Below are positions 57,301 to 64,000 of a stretch of DNA of 64,000 nucleotides, one piece after another. The stretch covers positions 92,621,805 through 92,685,804 of the forward strand of contig NC_088295.1 of NCBI RefSeq assembly GCF_032854445.1. Direction: 5' to 3'. This DNA is from Liolophura sinensis (taxonomy: Eukaryota; Mollusca; Polyplacophora; Chitonida; Chitonidae). The position numbers and the translations under genes were made by a program. The notes under the pieces are model-generated. The model had not been told where the DNA came from. It was given only the letters and a program-made list of their open reading frames with translations, and searched no databases. The stretch's first letter is position 1; each line of letters opens with the position of its first letter.

Positions 57301-60300
57301 TAACATGAAGGTTAGTAACCTACTGTAGCTCAGAGTGGAGTACAGTGTATGTACCGTGGCAAACTGAGGGTTGATGATACAACACCTAGGGATACATTCC
57401 TTAACATGAAGGTTAGTAACCTACTGTAGCCCAGAGTGGAGTACAGTGTATGTACCGTGGCAAACTGAGGGTTGATGATACAATACCGAGGGATACATTC
57501 CTTAACATGAAGATTAGTAACCTACTGTAGCTCAGAGTGGAGTACCGTGTATGTACTGTGGCAAACTGAGGGTGGATGATACAATGCCTAGGGATACATT
57601 TCTTAACATGAAGGTTAGTAACCTACTGTAGCCCAGAGTGGAGTACAGTGTATGTACCGTGGCAAAGTGAGGGTTGATGATACAACACCTAGGGATACAT
57701 TCCTTAACATGAAGGTTAGTAACCTACGGTAGCTCAGAGTAGAGTACAGTGTATGTACCGTGGCAAAGTGAGGGTGGATGATACAACACCTAGGGATACA
57801 TTCCTTAACATGAAGGTTAGTAACCTACTGTAGCTCAGAGTGGAGTACAGTGTATGTACCGTGGCAAAGTGAGGGTGGATGATACAACACCTAGGGATAC
57901 ATTCCTTAACATGAAAGTTAGTAACCTACGGTAGCTCAGAGTAGAGTACAGTGTATGTACCGTGGCAAAGTGAGGCTTGATGATACAACACCTAGGGATA
58001 CATTCCTTAACATGAAGGTTAGTAACTTACTGTAGCTCAGAGTGGAGTACAGTGTATGTACCGTGGCAAAGTGAGGGTTGATGATACAACACCTAGGGAT
58101 ACATTCCTCAACATGAAGGTTAGTAACTTACTGTAGCTCAGAATGGAGTACAGTGTATGTACCGTGGCAAACTGAGGGTTGATGATACAACACCTAGGGA
58201 TACATTCCTTAACATGAAGGTTAGTAACTTACTGTAGCTCAGAGTGGACTACAGTGTATGTACCGTGGCAAACTGAGGGTTGATGATACAACACCTAGGG
58301 ATACATTCCTTAACATGAAGGTTAGTAACTTACTGTAGCTCAGAGTGGAGTACAGTGTATGTACCGTGGCAAACTGAGGGTTGATGATACAACACCTAGG
58401 GATACATTCCTTAACATGAAGGTTAGTAACCTACTGTAGCTCAGAGTGGAGTACCGTGTATGTACCGTGGCAAAGTGAGGGTTGATGATACAACACCTAA
58501 GGATACATTCCTTAACATGAAGGTTAGTAACCTACTGTAGCTCAGAGTGGAGTACCGTGTATGTACCGTGGCAAACTGAGTGTTGATGATACAACACCTA
58601 GGGATACATTCCTTAATATGAAGGTTAGTAACCTACTGTAGCCCAGAGTGGAGTACAGTGTATGTACCGTGGCAAAGTGAGGGTTGATGATACAACACCT
58701 AGGGATACATTCCTTAACATGAAGGTTAGTAACCTACGGTAGCTCAGAGTAGAGTACAGTGTATGTACCGTGGCAAAGTGAGGGTGGATGATACAACACC
58801 TAGGGATACATTCCTTAACATGAAGGTTAGTAACCTACTGTAGCTCAGAGTGGACTACAGTGTATGTACCGTGGCAAACTGAGGGTTGATGATACAACAC
58901 CTAGGGATACATTCCTTAACATGAAGGTTAGAAACTTACTGTAGCTCAGAGTAGAGTACAGTGTATGTACCGTGGCAAAGTGAGGGTTGATGATACAACA
59001 CCTAGGGATACATTCCTTAACATGAAGGTTAGTAACCTACTGTAGCTCAGAGTGGAGTACCGTGTATGTACCGTGGCAAACTGAGTGTTGATGATACAAC
59101 ACCTAGGGATACATTCCTTAATATGAAGGTTAGTAACCTACTGTAGCCCAGAGTGGAGTACCATGTATGTACCGTGCCAAACTTTGCCATGTACATGTAG
59201 CTGTTTGTATGGCACCTTTAGGGGTGGAGGGTTTGCCATGTACATGTAGCTGTTTGTATGGCACCTTTAGGGGAGGAGGGTTTGCCATGTACATGTACCT
59301 GGTTGTATGGCACCTTTTGGGGAGGAGGGTTTGCCATGTACATGTACCTGGTGTTATGGCACCTTCAGCGGAGGAGGGTTTGCCATGCACATGTAGCTGG
59401 TTGTATGGCACCTTTAGGGGAGGAGGGTTTGCCATGTACATGTAGTTGGTTGTATAGCACCTTTTGGGGAGGAGGGTTCGCCATGTACATGTACCTGGTT
59501 GTATGGCACCTTCAAGGGAGGAGGGTTTGCCATGTACATGTAGCTGGTTGTATGGCACCTTTAGGGGAGGAGGGTTTGCCATGTACATGTACCTGGTTGT
59601 ATGGCACCTTTAGGGGAGGAGGGTTTGCCATGTACATGTACCTGGTGTTATGGCACCTTCAGGGGAGGAGGGTTTGCCATGTACATGTACCTGGTTGTAT
59701 GGCACCTTCAAGGGAGGAGGGTTTGCCATGTACATGTAGCTGGTTGTATGGCACCTTTAGGGGAGGAGGGTTTGCCATGTACATGTACCTGGTTGTATGG
59801 CACCTTTAGGGGAGGAGGGTTTGCCATGTACATGTACCTGGTGTTATGGCACCTTTAGGGCAGGAGGGTTTGCCATGTACATGTACCTGGTGTTATGGCA
59901 CCTTCAGCGGAGGAGGGTTTGCCATGTACATGTAGCTGGTTGTATGGCACCTTTAGGGGAGGAGGGTTTGCCATGTACATGTACCTGGTGTTATGGCACC
60001 TTTAGGGGAGGAGGGTTTGCGATGTACATGAACCTGGTTGTATTGCACATTTAGGGAAGGAGGTTTGCCATGTACATGTAGCTGTTTGTATGGCACCTTT
60101 AGGGGTGGAGGGTTTGCCATGTACATGTAGCTGGTTGTGTGGCACCTTCGGCAGGGGAGAGTTTGCCATGTACATGTACCTGGTTGTATGGCACCTTCAG
60201 GGGAGGAGGTTCGCCATGTACATATACCTGGTTGTATGGCACCTTCGGCAGGGGAGAGTTTGCCATGTACATGTACCTGGTTGTATGGCACCTTCAGGGG

Positions 60301-63214
60301 AGGAGGTTCGCCATGTACATATACCTGGTTGTATGGCACTTTTAGGGGAGGAGGGTTCGCCATGTACATGTACCTGGTTGTATGGCACCTTCGGCAGAGG
60401 AGAGTTTGCCATGTACATGTACCTGGTTGTATGGCACCTTCAGGGGAGGAGGGTTTGCCATGTACATGTAGCTGGTTGTATGGCACCTTTAGGGGAGGAG
60501 GTTTTGCCATGTACATGTACCTGGTTGTATGGCACCTTCAAGGGGAGGAGGTTCGCCATGTACATGTAGCTGGTTGTATGGCACCTTTTGGGGAGGAGGG
60601 TTCGCCATGTACATGTACCTGGTTGTATGGCACCTTTAGGGGAGGACAGTTTGCCATGTACATGTAGCTGGTTGTATGGCACCTTTAGGGGAGGAGGTTT
60701 TGCCATGTACATGTACCTGGTTGTATGGCACCTTCAAGGGAGGAGGGTTTGTAATGTACATGTTCCTGGTTGTATGGCACCTTTAGGGGAAGAGGGTTTG
60801 CCATGTACATATACCTGGTTGTATGGCACTTTTAGGGGAGGAGGGTTCGCCATGTACATGTACCTGGTTGTATGGCACCTTCAAGGGAGGAGGGTTTGCC
60901 ATGTACATGTACCTGGTTGTATGGCACCTTCGGCAGAGGAGAGTTTGCCATGTACATGTAGCTGGTTGTGTGGCACCTTCAGGGGAGGAGGTTTTGCCAT
61001 GTACATGTACCTGGTTGTATGGCACCTTCAAGGGAGGAGGGTTTGCCATGTACATGTACCTGGTTGTATGGCACCTTCAGCAGAGGAGGGTTTGCCATGT
61101 ACATATACCTGGTTGTATGGCACCTTTAGGGGAGGAGTTTTCGCCATGTACATGTACCTGGTTGTATGGCACCTTCGGCAGAGGAGAGTTTGCCATGTAC
61201 ATGTACCTGGTTGTATGGCACCTTCAGGGGAGGAGGGTTTGCCATGTACGTGTACCTGGTTGTGTGGCACCTTCAGCAGAGGAGAGTTTGCCATGTACAT
61301 GTACCTGGTTGTATGGCACCTTTAGAGGAGGAGGGTTCACCATATACATATACCTGGTTGTATGGCACCTTCAGGGGAGGAGGGTTCGCCATGTACATGT
61401 ACCTGGTTGTGTGGCACCTTCAGCGGAGGAGAGTTTACCATGTACATGTACCTGGTTGTATGGCACCTTTTGTTGAGGAGGGTTTGCCATGTACATGTAG
61501 CTGGTTGTATGGCACCTTTAGGGGAGGAGGGTTTGCCATGTACATGTACCTGGTTGTATGGCACCTTCAGGGGAGGAGGGTTTGCCATGTACATGTACCT
61601 GGTGTTATGGCACCTTCAGCGGAGGAGGGTCTGCGATGCACATGTAGCTGGTTGTATGGCACCTTCAAGGGAGGAGGGTTTGCCATGTACATGTAGCTGG
61701 TTGTATGGCACCTTTTGGGGAGGAGGGTTCGCCATGTACATGTACCTGGTTGTGTGGCACCTTCAGCAGAGGAGATTTTGCCATGGACATATACCTGGTT
61801 GTATGGCACCTTCAAGGGAGGAGGGTTAGCCATGTACATGTAGCTGATTGTATGGCACCTTTAGGGGAGGAGGGTTTGCCATGTACATGTACCTGGTTGT
61901 ATGGCACCTTCAGGGTAGGAGAGTTTGCCATGTATATGTACCTGGAGAGGGAAAGCTGTTTACATCAGACACTGCCCAGTTTACCTGCTCCCATACAAGA
62001 TGAGACAGGTGAAATATTTTTGAGTTCCAAATAAAGCACCAGTGAAGCAAACAGCCATAAAATATGAATGTATGTGTTTCAGGGTTGGACCAAAGGAGTT
62101 GTGTTCATCAATGGGTTTAACTTGGGCAGGTATTGGAAGGTGGGCCCTCAGGTAACACTCTATGTACCAGCCCCAGTCCTAAAGTCAGGAGTTAATGAGG
62201 TGAGCGTACTGTCCATTCAAGGGAAAACAAGATAGGGACAGTTGCAAACAGTACAGGAGCTAGAGACAGTTGCATACAGTAAAGAAGGGAGAAACACTTA
62301 CGTACGGTACATAAGGTACTTGTATAGACATAAGGTGGAGACACTTGCATACAGTATGTAAGGTACTTGTATAGACATAAGGCAGAGACACTTGCATACA
62401 GTACACAATGTAGAAACACTTGAAAACAGTACGCTAAGTAGAGACACTTCCGTACAGCAGACATTGTAGAGACACTTGCATACAGTACATAATGTGGAGA
62501 TACTTGCAAATAGTACACTAAGTAGACACACTTGCATATAGCCCATCAGGTAGAGACCCTTGCAAACAGTACACAAGATCAAGACATTTGCAAACAGTAC
62601 ACAGAGTAAAGACACTTGCAAACAGGAAATAAACTAGAGGCTTGCAAACAGCACACAAGGTAGAGATGCTTGCATACAGTTCACAAGGTAGAGACACTGC
62701 CATCTAGTACACAAGGTAGAGATGCTTGCATACATTACACAAAGTAGAGATACTCCCATAAAATACATAAGAAGACACAGTATATGTACACACACCTAAT
62801 CACTCCTCGTCATACGACTGAAAAATTGTTAAGTATGACGTAAAACCCCAAGCATTCATTCATTTATGTAAATAAATAGGATGGCTAATGGTAAACAGTT
62901 TGTTGGTAAATCTTACTGTGTGAACAAGGCATAACTAAACAGTTTGTTGGTAAATCTTACTGTGTGAACAAGGCATAACTAAACAGTTTGTTGGTAAATC
63001 TTACTGTGTGAACAAGGCATAACTAAACAGTTTGTTGGTAAATCTTACTGTGTGAACAAGGCATAACTAAACAGTGTTGTTGTACATGCACATAGGCATA
63101 GGTTGTTTAGTATGTATACTATATTCTATTTTGTTTCAGGTGTTAATATTTGAGGAGCACAGTGCAGGCAAAACCATCAGATTTCAAAGAAATCCTGTGT
63201 TACATGTAGACTGA
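32985..63214 (+). CDS. GLB1L2: GLB1L2/3-type beta-galactosidase-like protein (GH35), 18 coding exons
   Basis: Join: 32985-33367, 33663-33731, 34181-34276, 35078-35186, 35408-35500, 35958-36039, 37065-37220, 38850-38987, 42553-42645, 43803-43853, 44257-44312, 44701-44844, 44983-45060, 49097-49187, 54553-54640, 55476-55593, 62083-62199, 63140-63214. All junctions are GT-AG with matching phase; total 2037 nt, 678 residues. The family hydrolyses terminal beta-galactosides by a retaining mechanism. Landmarks: uncharged membrane segment ~26-42 after a basic N-terminus (KSHLKR), suggesting a type II anchor; [10 protein letters not shown] 98-107; [10 protein letters not shown] 167-176; VENEFGSY with acid/base E234; [11 protein letters not shown] with nucleophile E310; [10 protein letters not shown] 348-357; C-terminal beta domains with VENQGRVNY and [11 protein letters not shown]. 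Residue spacing between E310 and YMFHGG equals that of human GLB1L2 as I recall it, which fixed the exon 7 donor. The start at 32985 directly follows an acceptor (TTTATACAG), so an upstream noncoding exon is expected. Length fits the family (about 636 in human GLB1L2). GLB1L3 is an equally possible name. Confidence 0.93.
33663..33731 (+). CDS. GLB1L2: GLB1L2-like exon 2 (residues 128-151)
   Basis: Acceptor TCTTCCTAG, donor AG|GTTAGG. Encodes [15 protein letters not shown], the conserved barrel strand after NTVE. Confidence 0.92.
34181..34276 (+). CDS. GLB1L2: GLB1L2-like exon 3 (residues 151-183)
   Basis: Acceptor TATGAGCAG, donor CAG|GTAATA. Encodes the GH35 hallmark [16 protein letters not shown]. 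Confidence 0.95.
35078..35186 (+). CDS. GLB1L2: GLB1L2-like exon 4 (residues 183-219)
   Basis: Acceptor TGCCTGCAG, donor CAG|GTAATA. Encodes [18 protein letters not shown] and the following helix. Confidence 0.95.
35408..35500 (+). CDS. GLB1L2: GLB1L2-like exon 5 with acid/base Glu
   Basis: Acceptor TTTCTTTAG, donor CAA|GTAAGT. Encodes [18 protein letters not shown]234 is the predicted proton donor. The 3' part of this exon and its donor recur twice in the next intron. Confidence 0.95.
35441..35697 (+). repeat. Exon 5 3' end plus donor, three tandem copies
   Basis: Copy 1 is the real exon end (from 35441) plus 38 intron bases. Copies 2 and 3 start at 35539 and 35631. All share GTAGTTACA, an ACCTRCAGTTTAT-like stretch and a donor-like end: CAA|GTAAGT, CAG|GTGAAT (35593), CAG|GTGAGA (35698). 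Copies 2 and 3 are preceded by acceptor-like TTTCAG. Copy 2 between these marks is 54 nt, open in the exon's frame, and still encodes LQFIAQ. Confidence 0.85.
35785..35842 (+). mobile_element. SINE tail remnant
   Basis: GTTACATGAATATTCTTGAG followed by an AAATAAATAAAT-type end, resembling the family A/C 3' end. Intronic. Confidence 0.5.
35958..36039 (+). CDS. GLB1L2: GLB1L2-like exon 6 (residues 251-278)
   Basis: Acceptor TTCCGTGCAG, donor AAG|GTACAT. Encodes [16 protein letters not shown], aligned with the ALEDRGIVELLLTSD region of GLB1L2. Confidence 0.92.
36605..36965 (+). mobile_element. SINE (family B-like), nearly full length, intronic
   Basis: tRNA-like head ACTTACTGGTTAAGGTGTCT, box B-like GGATCAAACACGG, then a body ending ACTGAAAAATTGTTAAGTGT and GACAAAACCCAAAGCC. 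It lies in intron 6, ending ~100 bp before exon 7. Confidence 0.75.
37065..37220 (+). CDS. GLB1L2: GLB1L2-like exon 7 with nucleophile Glu
   Basis: Acceptor TTGATTGCAG, donor AAA|GTAAGG. Encodes [14 protein letters not shown]310 is the predicted nucleophile. An earlier GT at 37208 would put the next exon out of phase, so the donor at 37221 is chosen. Confidence 0.93.
37196..37440 (+). repeat. Exon 7 end plus donor, four diverged tandem copies
   Basis: The exon end (ACCAAGTGGTAGGCACAG) and first intron bases (GTAAGGGAATTAATTGTTAT) recur in degenerate form. Donor-like GTAAGG or GTTAGG steps lie at 37221 (real), 37272, 37341 and 37414. Confidence 0.75.
38001..38835. repeat. Minisatellite, 70 bp x 12, essentially identical copies
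   Basis: Twelve units beginning TAGACCTACACCAGAGCTGA with no difference seen between copies. The array ends about 15 bases before the acceptor of exon 8, so the branch region of intron 7 probably lies in or next to the last unit. Confidence 0.97.
38850..38987 (+). CDS. GLB1L2: GLB1L2-like exon 8 (residues 330-376)
   Basis: Acceptor TTTTTGCCCACAG, donor ACG|GTTAGT. Encodes [14 protein letters not shown] and [10 protein letters not shown], lining the active site. Confidence 0.95.
38976..39133 (+). repeat. Exon 8 end plus donor, 41-bp tandem copies
   Basis: The exon end TTACCAGTTACG and intron start GTTAGTTGTTACAA recur with period 41. Donor-like GTTAGT lies at 38988 (real), 39029 and 39070; a degenerate fourth copy ends near 39133. 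Confidence 0.8.
39475..42322. repeat. Minisatellite, 51 bp x ~56, with two orientation switches
   Basis: Unit (plus form) includes CCAGCTAACCCAACCTTCAG and ACACAGGTGGTCAG. It runs forward from 39475 to ~39905, inverted from ~39906 to ~41400, then forward to ~42322. A 465-bp inverted repeat (40306-40770 with 41497-41961) is nearly perfect, and 39915-40305 is directly duplicated at 40884-41274. Open frames across it are an effect of the 17-codon period. Lies in intron 8. Confidence 0.95.
42553..42645 (+). CDS. GLB1L2: GLB1L2-like exon 9 (residues 376-407)
   Basis: Acceptor GTGGTTGACAG, donor AGG|GTAGGT. Encodes [16 protein letters not shown], the family's DYDA..TEAGD block. Confidence 0.93.
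42855..43562. repeat. Minisatellite, ~59 bp x 12, in intron 9
   Basis: Unit contains GGCTTTGTATGGGTTGGT, CCAATAAAAGC and TGGGATTTCTCCTCAG. Copies carry one or two G after CTCA, so length varies between 58 and 60. Each unit ends in an acceptor-like TTTCTCCTCAG. Confidence 0.93.
43803..43853 (+). CDS. GLB1L2: GLB1L2-like exon 10 (residues 407-424)
   Basis: Acceptor GTTGTTGTAG, donor ATG|GTAGGA. 51 nt encoding [17 protein letters not shown], the proline-rich linker after the barrel. Confidence 0.88.
44257..44312 (+). CDS. GLB1L2: GLB1L2-like exon 11 (residues 424-442)
   Basis: Acceptor TTTCAACAG, donor GAG|GTTGGT. Encodes [19 protein letters not shown], aligned with the LYLSLWDAL region. Confidence 0.88.
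44701..44844 (+). CDS. GLB1L2: GLB1L2-like exon 12 (residues 443-490)
   Basis: Acceptor TTGTGTTTCAG, donor CAG|GTGGGT. Encodes [18 protein letters not shown] and GAVHDRAQ, first C-terminal beta domain. Confidence 0.93.
44983..45060 (+). CDS. GLB1L2: GLB1L2-like exon 13 (residues 491-516)
   Basis: Acceptor TTTGCCTGCAG, donor GCG|GTAAGT. Encodes [18 protein letters not shown] (possible glycosylation at NCT). Confidence 0.9.
45325..48728. repeat. Minisatellite, 61 bp x ~56, in intron 13
   Basis: Unit contains GTGACTGTGTGAGCACATG, CACACATGGCTTGTCCC and CATTCACCATAG. Copies differ by single substitutions (GTGATG/GTGGTG; GTCACA/GTTACA; CTTGTC/CTAGTC). Confidence 0.97.
48730..48835 (+). mobile_element. 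Possible SINE tail remnant
   Basis: GTTTAAACTACTCTTGAGTA followed by TGGAGTTAAATAAAATAAAT resembles the family C 3' end. Head absent. Confidence 0.35.
49097..49187 (+). CDS. GLB1L2: GLB1L2-like exon 14 (residues 517-547)
   Basis: Acceptor CAACATTTCAG, donor AAG|GTACTT. Encodes [14 protein letters not shown] and NNQRK, matching VENRGRVNYG...DQRKG. Confidence 0.95.
49425..54552 (+). repeat. Minisatellite, 81 bp x ~63, built on the exon 15 acceptor
   Basis: Each unit has GTTTATAACAGTGTGTGATG, GCAGTGTTGTCCAG and then GTCTGGTGGATGATGTCC. Exon 15 begins after TGTGTTGTCCAG with GTCTGGTTGGCGATGTCC, so the real acceptor and first ~27 exon bases are the last unit. At 50215-50790 units alternate 81 and 84 bp; elsewhere an 11-unit block recurs with offset 891. 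Frames of 1073 codons (minus) and 861 codons (plus) result from the 27-codon period and are not genes. Confidence 0.97.
54553..54640 (+). CDS. GLB1L2: GLB1L2-like exon 15 (residues 547-576)
   Basis: Acceptor TTGTGTTGTCCAG, donor TACAG|GTGATG. Encodes [19 protein letters not shown], aligned with GLIGNLYLNDSPLKNFRIY of GLB1L2. Its 5' end belongs to the 81-bp array unit. Confidence 0.93.
54668..55020 (+). repeat. Tandem repeat, ~32 bp x ~11, with GTGAGT motif
   Basis: Unit contains TTCCTGTACTGGTGAGTTGT and TCAGTGAACC. Most copies carry a donor-like CTG|GTGAGT. The junction of exon 15 itself (GTTGTACAG|GTGATG) resembles the unit (GTTGTACAGTGAAC), so the array may have grown from it. Lies in intron 15. 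Confidence 0.8.
55112..55267 (+). mobile_element. SINE, 3' part (family A), intronic
   Basis: GTGTACATGGGAAGGCCT, CACTATAATGCTGG, a diverged AGTAGTCTTGAGTGTG and an AATAAATAAATG end match the full copy at 28776-29042 with many substitutions. Intron 15. Confidence 0.7.
55476..55593 (+). CDS. GLB1L2: GLB1L2-like exon 16 (residues 576-615)
   Basis: Acceptor ACTGATTGTAG, donor AAG|GTTAGT. Encodes PAWQPF and [20 protein letters not shown]; the DTFL motif precedes GW in the next exon exactly as in GLB1L2. Phase 2 to 0. Its last 81 nt plus donor seed the following 101-bp array. Confidence 0.92.
55513..59165 (+). repeat. Minisatellite, 101 bp x ~36, built from exon 16 and its donor
   Basis: The first unit is the end of exon 16 (from GCCCAGAGTGGGG to AACATGAAG) plus about 20 intron bases (GTTAGTAACCTACTGTAG). 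Later units repeat this with few changes (CGTG/CAGTG; AAACTG/AAAGTG), each with AAG|GTTAGT and an acceptor-like CTACTGTAG. A 14-unit block recurs with offset 1414 (for example 55651 and 57065). Confidence 0.97.
59180..61938. repeat. Minisatellite, 49 bp x ~56, in intron 16
   Basis: Unit contains TTTGCCATGTACATGTACCT, GGTTGTATGGCACCTT and GGGGAGGAGG. It abuts the last, altered 101-bp unit. Three units make 147 bp, which explains the long overlapping frames on both strands. A short AT-rich segment with a SINE-tail-like GTGAAATATTTTTGAG follows at ~61990. Confidence 0.96.
62083..62199 (+). CDS. GLB1L2: GLB1L2-like exon 17 (residues 616-654)
   Basis: Acceptor TATGTGTTTCAG, donor GAG|GTGAGC. Encodes [18 protein letters not shown] and [11 protein letters not shown], the most conserved C-terminal motif of the family. 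Confidence 0.96.
62225..62760. repeat. Degenerate tandem repeat, ~28 bp x ~19, in intron 17
   Basis: Variants of GTAGAGACACTTGCATACAG followed by TACACAAG. Strongly diverged compared with the other arrays. Confidence 0.8.
62785..62870 (+). mobile_element. SINE tail fragment (family B), intronic
   Basis: CACTCCTCGTCATACGACTG, AAAAATTGTTAAGTATGACG and a TAAAACCCCAAGCATTCATT end match the 3' domain of the copy at 32066-32455. Confidence 0.75.
62893..63072. repeat. Tandem repeat, 44 bp x 4
   Basis: Four identical copies of a unit beginning AACAGTTTGTTGGTAAATCT, ending about 70 bp before the last exon. Confidence 0.93.
63140..63214 (+). CDS. GLB1L2: GLB1L2-like exon 18, terminal (residues 655-678)
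   Basis: Acceptor TTTTGTTTCAG. Encodes [16 protein letters not shown] and ends with TGA at 63212-63214. Aligned with VIVFEETMAGPALQF of GLB1L2. Confidence 0.94.
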   Translation: MLIFEEHSAGKTIRFQRNPVLHVD

Positions 63215-64000
63215 GTGCTGTATGTCGTCCCCAGTGAATAATCAGGCCTGGAGGTTTGGGCTCCACAAGGTCAGCTGTGGTGAACATAATGCTTTGTGTC
63301 ATCATGTTATGACCTTGTGGTCAAAATTCTCATGAGATGGTCATTTGGGAGCCAAGATCGTGTGCCATTTGGCAACAGTGTCCTTCACTGTGAAAGATTA
63401 GAAACTATTATTTAGGAATCAAACAATTTTCTGGCCATTTTAAAAATTCCGAGGAGTGTTTTGCACTTTTACCTGGATATACCTGCTGGTAAACATTTGA
63501 ATTTTGTGGTATTGTAATGGCAATTTGTCTAGGTTTTGCCATGACATTACACGATCTGATCAGGTCTATTTTACTTTCATTTTTCTTACCTCACCATTAA
63601 TGAGGTAAGGCGAGGTATTGTTGGAGAATTGACATTCATGTCGGTGCCTGGGTAAGATTTTTTGTTTTTATTTAGTAAAACATTCCACTGCTACATGAAT
63701 CAAATGTGCAGTCATATTGAGGGATCTGCAGTTTAAGCTGAAGTGCTTCTTGGTGAGCTGCCAGTGTTTTCCAGGCTGTTTTATATTAGCAAAGTACATT
63801 TTCGTGATTCATAACTGACTTGTTTTATATTTGAAACTTTTACCACGTGTGCCTTCCTGTTTATGAGACTGAACTTGTTACCCGAGGAATAGGAGCAGCA
63901 TGTTTGTAGTCATCTCTGTCTGTCATTTCTGTACTCCGTGGTTTTCTATAAGCAGTTAACAGTGCTGGAGTGCCCGTCTGCACTGTTTGATGTTCATTGA
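63215..64000 (+). other. 3' flank / probable 3'UTR of the galactosidase gene
   Basis: No further coding exon is seen. No canonical AATAAA is evident in the visible 786 bases, so the transcript may end with a variant signal or beyond the window. A perfect 9-bp stem (CTTACCTCA / TGAGGTAAG, 63585-63609) is the only structured element noticed. Confidence 0.5.

Noticed and set aside
59130-61839. Many overlapping cysteine/tyrosine-rich frames
   Set aside because: Translations of the 49-bp repeat, whose length is not a multiple of three, so all frames cycle through the same words every 147 bp.
61930-62034. Possible extra exon encoding [19 protein letters not shown] before exon 17
   Set aside because: Looked like the DTFL block at first, but exon 16 at 55476-55593 supplies that block in phase, and this stretch ends in a SINE-tail-like sequence with a stop.

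Overview
The window reads as nuclear DNA of a metazoan, most likely a mollusc. Genes are split by GT-AG introns, codon usage is balanced, and several tRNA-derived SINEs carry tails of a kind common in mollusc genomes (ends such as TTCTTGAGTACGGC and GTTAAGTACGACGTTAAACC). Roughly half of the 64 kb is tandem repeat: more than twenty unrelated minisatellites with units of 14 to 101 bp fill introns and intergenic space. There is one 200-base assembly gap. The species assignment is an inference.

Three genes are supported. (1) Plus strand, 9166-12112: the last three coding exons of a gene whose 5' part was not found. They encode a basic, RG- and lysine-rich tail of unknown family. (2) Minus strand, 22166-22813: a complete 215-residue OSTF1 (osteoclast-stimulating factor 1; SH3 plus ankyrin repeats) in a single coding exon with an apparent 5'UTR splice acceptor. 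(3) Plus strand, 32985-63214: a complete GLB1L2/3-type beta-galactosidase-like enzyme (glycoside hydrolase family 35). I assembled it as 18 coding exons, 2037 nt, 678 residues, with all phases consistent and both catalytic glutamates present.

Layout. 1-9165: mostly featureless, with 50-, 88- and 28-bp arrays. 9166-12112: the 3' gene, with a 64-bp array and an AT-rich palindromic array in one intron. 12113-18460: 14-, 54-, 45-, 39-, 17-, about 65- and 44-bp arrays. 18460-22165: low-repeat DNA 3' of OSTF1. 22166-26520: OSTF1, then a minus-strand SINE and a 73-bp array upstream of it. 26520-29990: SINEs, a small MITE and duplicated micro-ORFs. 30000-31950: a 59-bp array. 32065-32900: two SINEs just before the galactosidase gene. 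32985-63214: the galactosidase gene, whose introns are dominated by arrays. 63215-64000: its 3' flank.

The most interesting signal is in the galactosidase gene. Several intronic tandem repeats are built from the gene's own exon-intron junctions. The 81-bp array before exon 15 repeats that exon's acceptor and first ~27 nt about 63 times. The 101-bp array after exon 16 repeats the last 81 nt of that exon plus its donor about 36 times. Smaller versions follow exons 5, 7 and 8. The exon ends are thus first or last units of minisatellites that carry dozens of decoy splice sites. A 51-bp array in intron 8 also switches orientation and forms a near-perfect 465-bp inverted repeat.
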